The translations under genes and the position numbers were made by a program. This document shows positions 60,101 through 64,000 of a stretch of 64,000 bases of DNA, in pieces. Where the stretch lies: positions 6,944,001 through 7,008,000 of the forward strand of contig NZ_CP195100.1 in NCBI RefSeq assembly GCF_051175315.1, given 5' to 3'. The DNA is from Tundrisphaera sp051175315 (lineage in GTDB: Bacteria > Planctomycetota > Planctomycetia > Isosphaerales > Isosphaeraceae). Within the stretch, counting starts at the first letter, position 1. The number at the start of each line of letters is the position of its first letter. Below the pieces are notes generated by a model. It was not told the DNA's origin and did not search any database. It saw only the letters and a list, made by a program, of their open reading frames with translations.

Positions 60101-61522
60101 CCTGGCGGACCGCGCCGGGTTGCGGAGCGGCGACCGATCCTCGGCGGGGCCGGCGCCGGCCGGGTCGAACCGCCAATCGCCGACCCGCTCATCGCCCCGG
60201 GTCAGGGTGGCCGATTCGATCGCGCCATCGCAGCCGATCCCCCCTTCCGCCAGCCGGCCGAAGGCGAGGTCGCCCGGCTTCGCGGGCATCTCGCGCATCG
60301 TGACCGGCTGGTCCCCGACCGTCTTGCCGTCGCACGTCAGGATCACGCGATCGCGCTCGATCCGCAGCCCCAGCTCATGCGACTTGCCATCGCAGATGGC
60401 GGCGTCGGACCGGACGTGATCCGGGACTCGCCCCGGCAGGTAGGCGGTCAGGGCGCCGGTGCCGGGCCAGGTGAACAGCTCCCAGTGGTTGCCCGAGGCC
60501 TTGGGGTCGCAGGCCGCCAGGATGTTGAAGTCGGCGGCGCCGTCGAGGCGCGCCCGGAGCGTGAGCATCAGCGGGGCGGAGCGATACTCGGGCCGTCCGG
60601 CGATGACCCAGCCGGTGCCGCGCTCGGCCGGGGCGGCGGCGACCGGCGTCCGCGGCGTGGGCTTCGGCCCGGCGGGCCGGCCTTCGAGCTGCGGGGTGAG
60701 CCAGTCGAGGCCGTCGAGGTTGTCGCGGAGCCGGGCCTCGGCGTCGTCCTGGGTGTGGCCCAAAATGCCGATCGGGCCGCGATAGCCGCTCTCCCGGATG
60801 GCCCGGAGGAGCGCGAGGTCCTGGTCCCCCTGCCCCAGCGGGAGGATTTTTCGGCCCAGCTTCTCGCCGTCGCGGACCATCCCGTTGAGGTTGATCGCAT
60901 AGAGATGGGGCTGGAGCTTCCGCAGGATCGACGGGAAGCGGTCGAGATGGTCGTGTCCGTGATGGAGGTTGTAGACGATGCCCACGTTGGGCCGGCCCAG
61001 CGCGGCGATGATCGCCAGCTCGTTCTCGGGCTCGCCGAACCAGCTGCCGTGGTTGTAGAGGCCGACCGAGCAGCCGATCTTGGCCGCCGCGTCGACGATC
61101 GGCCGGAGTTGATTCGCGGCGGCTTCGACCTTCGCCGCCTGGTCCTTGCCGGGGGCCGGGTCGCCCATCGTGACCCACAACTGGGTGTGGATCTGGCGGC
61201 GGCCGAGGGCATCGAGGATCGTCCGCGCGTCCTTGTCGAGCGCCGCCGGGAACCAGACCGCCGACAGGGTGACGTGGTGCTTCGCCAGGGCATCCAGCTC
61301 GGCGTCGAAGCTGGGCAGGTGCTCGGCCCGCCAGTCGTAGGCATAGCGCGCGAAGCCGAGCCGCTCCAGCATCGCCGCGCGGTCCTCCGGGCCCCGGTGC
61401 TGGCTGTCGAACGGGACGATGCACCAGGCCACGAGGTTGCCGCGATCGAACGGGGGCCCGGCGCCCCTCGCGGCGGAGGCCAGGGCGAGGAGGGCGAGCA
61501 GGCTGCGCGCGAAGATCGTCAT
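57200..61522 (-). CDS. large secreted fusion: TIM barrel, LamG-like, beta-propeller, HEAT, cytochrome c
   Basis: 1440-aa exported protein. Signal peptide at residues 1-20; residues about 25-290 form a sugar-phosphate isomerase/epimerase-like TIM barrel (VGIVYNLHHGHDHLDRFP, GPIGILGHTQDDAEARLRDN); about 300-440 a LamG/DUF1080-like domain; about 500-840 a PVC-type sugar dehydrogenase-like beta-propeller (LRGPVGLAFDPAGNLFTNDN); about 850-1190 HEAT-like repeats; then a C-terminal cytochrome c with the heme motif CARCH. The last three parts are the usual planctomycete membrane-bound dehydrogenase plan; the TIM barrel and LamG domains in front are unusual. It probably oxidises a sugar in the periplasm and passes electrons through the heme. 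Confidence 0.88.
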   Translation of the reverse strand: MTIFARSLLALLALASAARGAGPPFDRGNLVAWCIVPFDSQHRGPEDRAAMLERLGFARYAYDWRAEHLPSFDAELDALAKHHVTLSAVWFPAALDKDARTILDALGRRQIHTQLWVTMGDPAPGKDQAAKVEAAANQLRPIVDAAAKIGCSVGLYNHGSWFGEPENELAIIAALGRPNVGIVYNLHHGHDHLDRFPSILRKLQPHLYAINLNGMVRDGEKLGRKILPLGQGDQDLALLRAIRESGYRGPIGILGHTQDDAEARLRDNLDGLDWLTPQLEGRPAGPKPTPRTPVAAAPAERGTGWVIAGRPEYRSAPLMLTLRARLDGAADFNILAACDPKASGNHWELFTWPGTGALTAYLPGRVPDHVRSDAAICDGKSHELGLRIERDRVILTCDGKTVGDQPVTMREMPAKPGDLAFGRLAEGGIGCDGAIESATLTRGDERVGDWRFDPAGAGPAEDRSPLRNPARSARPTRAGSVEPPAGDPLQPVDPRLKVARIDRAASDAYMAVKVDGAGSVFVGGRASVYAFDPDRAGGYGPRQEILRFPDPSVIIGLEFRGDDLYVLTASALYLVPGGRVRREGLVPRRLVWGLPLDYHVSFHCLAWGLDGDLYLTHGDPLLNYGLDDRPDHWGHWVLHSQPEGTEVPYTGSGAVLRVRPDGSGLRVVAGGLRGPVGLAFDPAGNLFTNDNDHESRADLYAPARLLHASPGADFGWPRGWMASMSPDRADLLEPMIATLGRGVPCDLAYADGPAPGLLMCRWDRMAVNLYALEPRGASFAAVEKPFLQGRDDARPVGVAVGPDGRVYVTSLYLAGNVVTPECPSDLVVISDGKAPASARDVAALPDPGLWDELASPSTTRRWRAHGEILRRGGPLLDDAARRLGDAQPGDPARVHLAWLAAAGGSDAAGRVVRSWAADPDPALRLQAVRILSEFPRLNPTPDTFARALDDADPRVALAALGSYLGSTLPPPTPPVARLAASPDTYLRQAASRLLALRANLDELNALRADASPAARLAGVLAAGARLTVVPTDDRPPSAVPLFFPADNPFFHGVISFAAPHGAVNLRDLGPIGSYTTAQRWKAVAPTADQLALVDLLSSALSDPDARVVSQSAFFLGLLRDPAIEPRVASARRDLRTRALAGAPDRPIPRAWALATTADLPIPAGPGGIDPAVSQPSPAGPIPWLEASGDGGRFDGPAGYRLFRLESPAKGPAFLLARSPAPVAAWHDDRPLEPPVDGRISLDLRPGRNDILVRVGDRVELRYRAPAEVAATLPERRDAAPTVAAAAASDFARVDWPEAARRGDPARGRALFESIGCARCHAVAPGQAGGGGPSLADARGRLTVPHLVESILDPDRQVADPFKATQIATADGRVRSGLILSEDADRLELLLPDASRETIPKADLEERSAAPHSPMPAGLVRTPDDLKHLLAYLLADRPKAP

Positions 61523-61558
61523 GGATGCACCGGGCGGGAGGGGAGGAGGCGGGGACGA

Positions 61559-61587
61559 CCGGGGGCGGCGCAGGGCGCCGCCCCCGG
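61559..61587 (-). terminator. stem-loop after the DUF1559 gene
   Basis: Perfect 13-bp stem CCGGGGGCGGCGC (61559-61571) with its reverse complement (61575-61587) around a 3-nt AGG loop, starting 11 nt beyond the stop of the DUF1559 gene. Very stable but without a U-tract. Confidence 0.6.
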
Positions 61588-61597
61588 ATCGGATCGA

Positions 61598-64000
61598 TCA
61601 GAAGTCGTCGCGGGAGATGATCTCGCCGCCGTCGCGGGAGATCAGGGCCTTGAACGTCACGGGGTTGATCTTGTTCAGGAGGAACCGGACCGAGCCGTCG
61701 GCGAACAGGGCGCTGAACCCGCCCGGGTGGGGCGACCCGGCCCCGAACAGCGAGGGCTGGGCGTTGATGTCGAACTGCATTTCCTCGGGCTTGGACCAGG
61801 GGACGCCCTTGGTCGAGTCGGCCACCATCAGCGTGTTGCTGGTGCCGTCGAGGAACGACGCGATCGGGTTCGGCTTGTCGCTGAAGGCGGCGTGGGGGCC
61901 GGTGAAGGCCAGGTAATGGGTCTCGCCCGGCACGGGGTTGGGGGTGCTCGGGTTGAGGAAGACGGTCGGCATCCGGGGGATCAGCGTCTTGTTGTGCTCG
62001 CTGTCCCAGGGCTCGTCGAGGTGGAACTGGTTGTAGAGGTCGGCCTGGTCGAGATAGGGGAGGATCGCGACCCGCCAGCTCAGCAGGGGCTTGCCGTCCT
62101 TGCTCGTGATGGCCGCGGCCGGGAAATGGCCGTTGGTGCTCTCGTAGTTGTGCAGGGCCAGGCCGATCTGCTTGAAGTTGTTGGTCGACTGGGCGCGCCG
62201 GGCGGCCTCGCGGGAGGCCTGCACGGCCGGCAGCAGGAGGGCGACCGCGACGCCGGAAGTGGCCGGCGAGGAGAGGCTGGGGGCCGACTCGCGCGAGACG
62301 ATCTTGAGCCCCTTGGCGTCGATGGAGACGGCCACGGTGCCCGGGGAGAGCCGCGAGCGGATGTCCTCGACGGTGGGGACGCGGGCCGGGTCGGCCTTCA
62401 GGGTGAACGGCGTCTCGCCCGGCTTGGCCGAGGTCATGGTGGCGGCGTTGAGCATCCCCAGCATCAGGGGGATGCCGGTGATCTGCTGCGGGAGGGTCGA
62501 CCGGGGGTCGGACACCACCAGGGCGACCAGGTCGCCCGGCAGCTTGCCGATGGCCGGCGCGAAGTCGGGGCCGGGCCTCCAGCGGTCGCCCACGGCGGTG
62601 GCGCCCCGGGCCTCCGCCTCATCCACGGCGATGGCCAGGCGCTTCTTGCCGACCACGATCGTCGGCGAGATCCCCTTCATGGTGGGCGGCAACGCCTGAG
62701 GGGACAGCACGATGCGGTAGGCCGGCGTGGCCCCCGGCAGCTGGACGATCTCGGCCGGCTTCGGCCGGCCGGGCACGGCCTGGGCCTCCAGGATCTGCGC
62801 GGCGACCGTGATGATCCGGCCCATCGCGTTGGCGGCGGCGGCGGAGTCCCGCAGCTCGACCGTCACGGCGGCCTTCCCCTTGTTTCCCCTGGACAGGGCG
62901 GCGACGTCGGCATAGACCGTCCAGCGCGGGCCGAGCGGGCCGAGCACGTCCTCCTTGAGCCGGAGCCCGCCCAGGATCTGCGGGATGGCCTGCTCGAAGG
63001 CGACGATCTTGGGGGGCCCGCCCTGCGGGGGTCCGGGCTGCTGCCTGGCCTGGTCCACGACCCACGACCAGAGCGGGGCCGGGTCCAGCGACAACGTGGC
63101 CCAGGTGCCCACGCCGGCCGGCACCGCCGGCAGGTTCGACTTGTCGAACCGGGGGAAGGCCGGGCTATCCGCCAGGGCCAGGACCCCGCGACGCGGGAGC
63201 GGGGCGACCACGGACAGGGCGCTGTACAGGGCCTCGTCGGAGAAGCCCCAGCGGAAATCGACCCGCTTGATCCCGTCGAAGCCCAGCCGGATCGCGTCCG
63301 GGGGCATCGGCGGCAGGGCGGAGAAGTCGACGAACGCCGTCAGCGCCGTGGCGACCCCCGGCTCCCCCCTGGCCAATTCGGCGCGGATCGGGTGGCCGGC
63401 CGCCGAGGGGGACTGGCCGTCGATCGTGGCGATCACCCGGTCGATGATCGGGGCCGAGGCGAGCACGACGTCACGCCCCTCGACCCACCAGGCCGGGGAT
63501 TCGGGGCGGGCGCGGTTCAGCGTCCGCTTCCCCCGCTCCTCGGCCATCATCGTGACGCCGGGCTGCTTCCCCAGGCGTTCGAACATCGCCCGGAAGCCGT
63601 TGCGCTCGCCGTCGCGGACGACCAGGACGATGGCCGCCTCGCCCTTGTCGCCGGGCCCGGGCTTGTAGACGGCCAGCGTGCCGCCGTCGGCGAAGAGTTC
63701 CTTGGCCAGCTTGATGATCTCGGCGGGCGTCGGCTTGTCCTCGCCCTGGGCCCGCGCCAGGCCCTGGGCGATGGCCTGGGTGAGCAGGTCCTCGGCCATC
63801 GCCCCGAGCTTGGTGTCGTTCAGGAGCTTGGCGAGGGCGGTCCGCCGCCAGGCGGGGGCGTGGGCCTCGGTCCCGTCGTACTCGACCAGCGCCACCAGGC
63901 CCTCGGCCGGGACGTGGCGGATCGTGTCCGATGCCTGGAGCGAGGTGGCCGACTTCGGCGCCTGGGCGGTGGCCGTCGCCGCCAGGGCCGGTGCCAGGGC
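61598..64000 (-). CDS. DUF1559 protein with N-terminal DUF3352-like region, 5' end outside window
   Basis: At least 800 aa; the frame is open to the window edge and begins within an exported-protein start (ALAPALAATATAQAPKSA). The first 550 residues resemble DUF3352-type repeats (DTIRHVPAEGLVALVEYD). A hydrophobic helix (VALLLPAVQASREAARRAQS) then introduces a DUF1559 domain: NNFKQIGLALHNYESTNGHF, LLSWRVAILPYLD, FHLDEPWDSEHNKTLIPRMP, GGFSALFADGSVRFLLN, ending LISRDGGEIISRDDF. The C-terminal part is close to that of the sigma-DUF1559 fusion at 35.2 kb. DUF1559 proteins are pseudopilin-like and secreted or membrane-bound. Start lies beyond the window. Confidence 0.9.
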   Translation of the reverse strand, partial: ALAPALAATATAQAPKSATSLQASDTIRHVPAEGLVALVEYDGTEAHAPAWRRTALAKLLNDTKLGAMAEDLLTQAIAQGLARAQGEDKPTPAEIIKLAKELFADGGTLAVYKPGPGDKGEAAIVLVVRDGERNGFRAMFERLGKQPGVTMMAEERGKRTLNRARPESPAWWVEGRDVVLASAPIIDRVIATIDGQSPSAAGHPIRAELARGEPGVATALTAFVDFSALPPMPPDAIRLGFDGIKRVDFRWGFSDEALYSALSVVAPLPRRGVLALADSPAFPRFDKSNLPAVPAGVGTWATLSLDPAPLWSWVVDQARQQPGPPQGGPPKIVAFEQAIPQILGGLRLKEDVLGPLGPRWTVYADVAALSRGNKGKAAVTVELRDSAAAANAMGRIITVAAQILEAQAVPGRPKPAEIVQLPGATPAYRIVLSPQALPPTMKGISPTIVVGKKRLAIAVDEAEARGATAVGDRWRPGPDFAPAIGKLPGDLVALVVSDPRSTLPQQITGIPLMLGMLNAATMTSAKPGETPFTLKADPARVPTVEDIRSRLSPGTVAVSIDAKGLKIVSRESAPSLSSPATSGVAVALLLPAVQASREAARRAQSTNNFKQIGLALHNYESTNGHFPAAAITSKDGKPLLSWRVAILPYLDQADLYNQFHLDEPWDSEHNKTLIPRMPTVFLNPSTPNPVPGETHYLAFTGPHAAFSDKPNPIASFLDGTSNTLMVADSTKGVPWSKPEEMQFDINAQPSLFGAGSPHPGGFSALFADGSVRFLLNKINPVTFKALISRDGGEIISRDDF

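Overview
The window comes from a high-GC (about 70% by eye) planctomycete, most likely of the Isosphaeraceae type. The evidence is a set of family hallmarks: DUF1559 and DUF1501 proteins, a DUF1080 protein, an ECF sigma factor translationally coupled to a Ser/Thr kinase with TPR repeats, a multi-domain PVC-type dehydrogenase/cytochrome c, surface proteins with an N-terminal LExRRLL/LEGRRLL motif, and the hopanoid enzyme HpnH. Genus assignment is inference.

Layout. 1-8.5 kb is an export locus: a partial HlyD adaptor and a TolC-type outer-membrane protein, then a tightly packed YhiI-RbbA-YhhJ-like ABC exporter operon. 8.5-12 kb is a minus-strand cluster (SDR, frameshifted GCS2-type carboxylate-amine ligase, EgtC-like amidotransferase, small protein). 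12-19.5 kb holds mostly small or hypothetical genes, a nucleotidyltransferase, a metallophosphoesterase, a GYF-AIM24 protein and a secreted Gly/Tyr-rich protein. 19.5-27.4 kb has a short-motif repeat field, hpnH, an M28 peptidase, an amidase and two surface proteins. 27.4-33.2 kb is kinase, ECF sigma factor and DUF1501 protein. 33.47-34.63 kb is a dense array of 11 tRNA genes, many with departures from universal tRNA positions. 34.7-37.9 kb has a frameshifted gene, a membrane-anchored sigma factor fused to DUF1559, and a repeat-associated hypothetical gene. 38.05-39.6 kb is an IS481-type insertion nested in a hairpin element. 39.7-47.1 kb carries a DUF1080 pair, a DUF4184 gene broken by a perfect 208-bp tandem duplication, a DUF4239 protein and two tandem VWA proteins. 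47.4-55.5 kb reads as an accessory, less GC-rich stretch of hypothetical genes, an HNH/TerB-like protein, an Ig-repeat surface protein and REP-like hairpins. 55.8-64 kb holds secreted catabolic proteins: a glycosidase-like protein, a 1440-aa fusion and a partial DUF1559 protein.

The least explained object is the tRNA array. It is single-stranded in orientation, includes all four GUN-anticodon tRNAs (Tyr, His, Asn, Asp) plus both Lys isoacceptors, and most members lack the U8-A14 pair. Two frameshifts at short homopolymers and the 208-bp duplication could be biological or assembly errors; reads would settle that.
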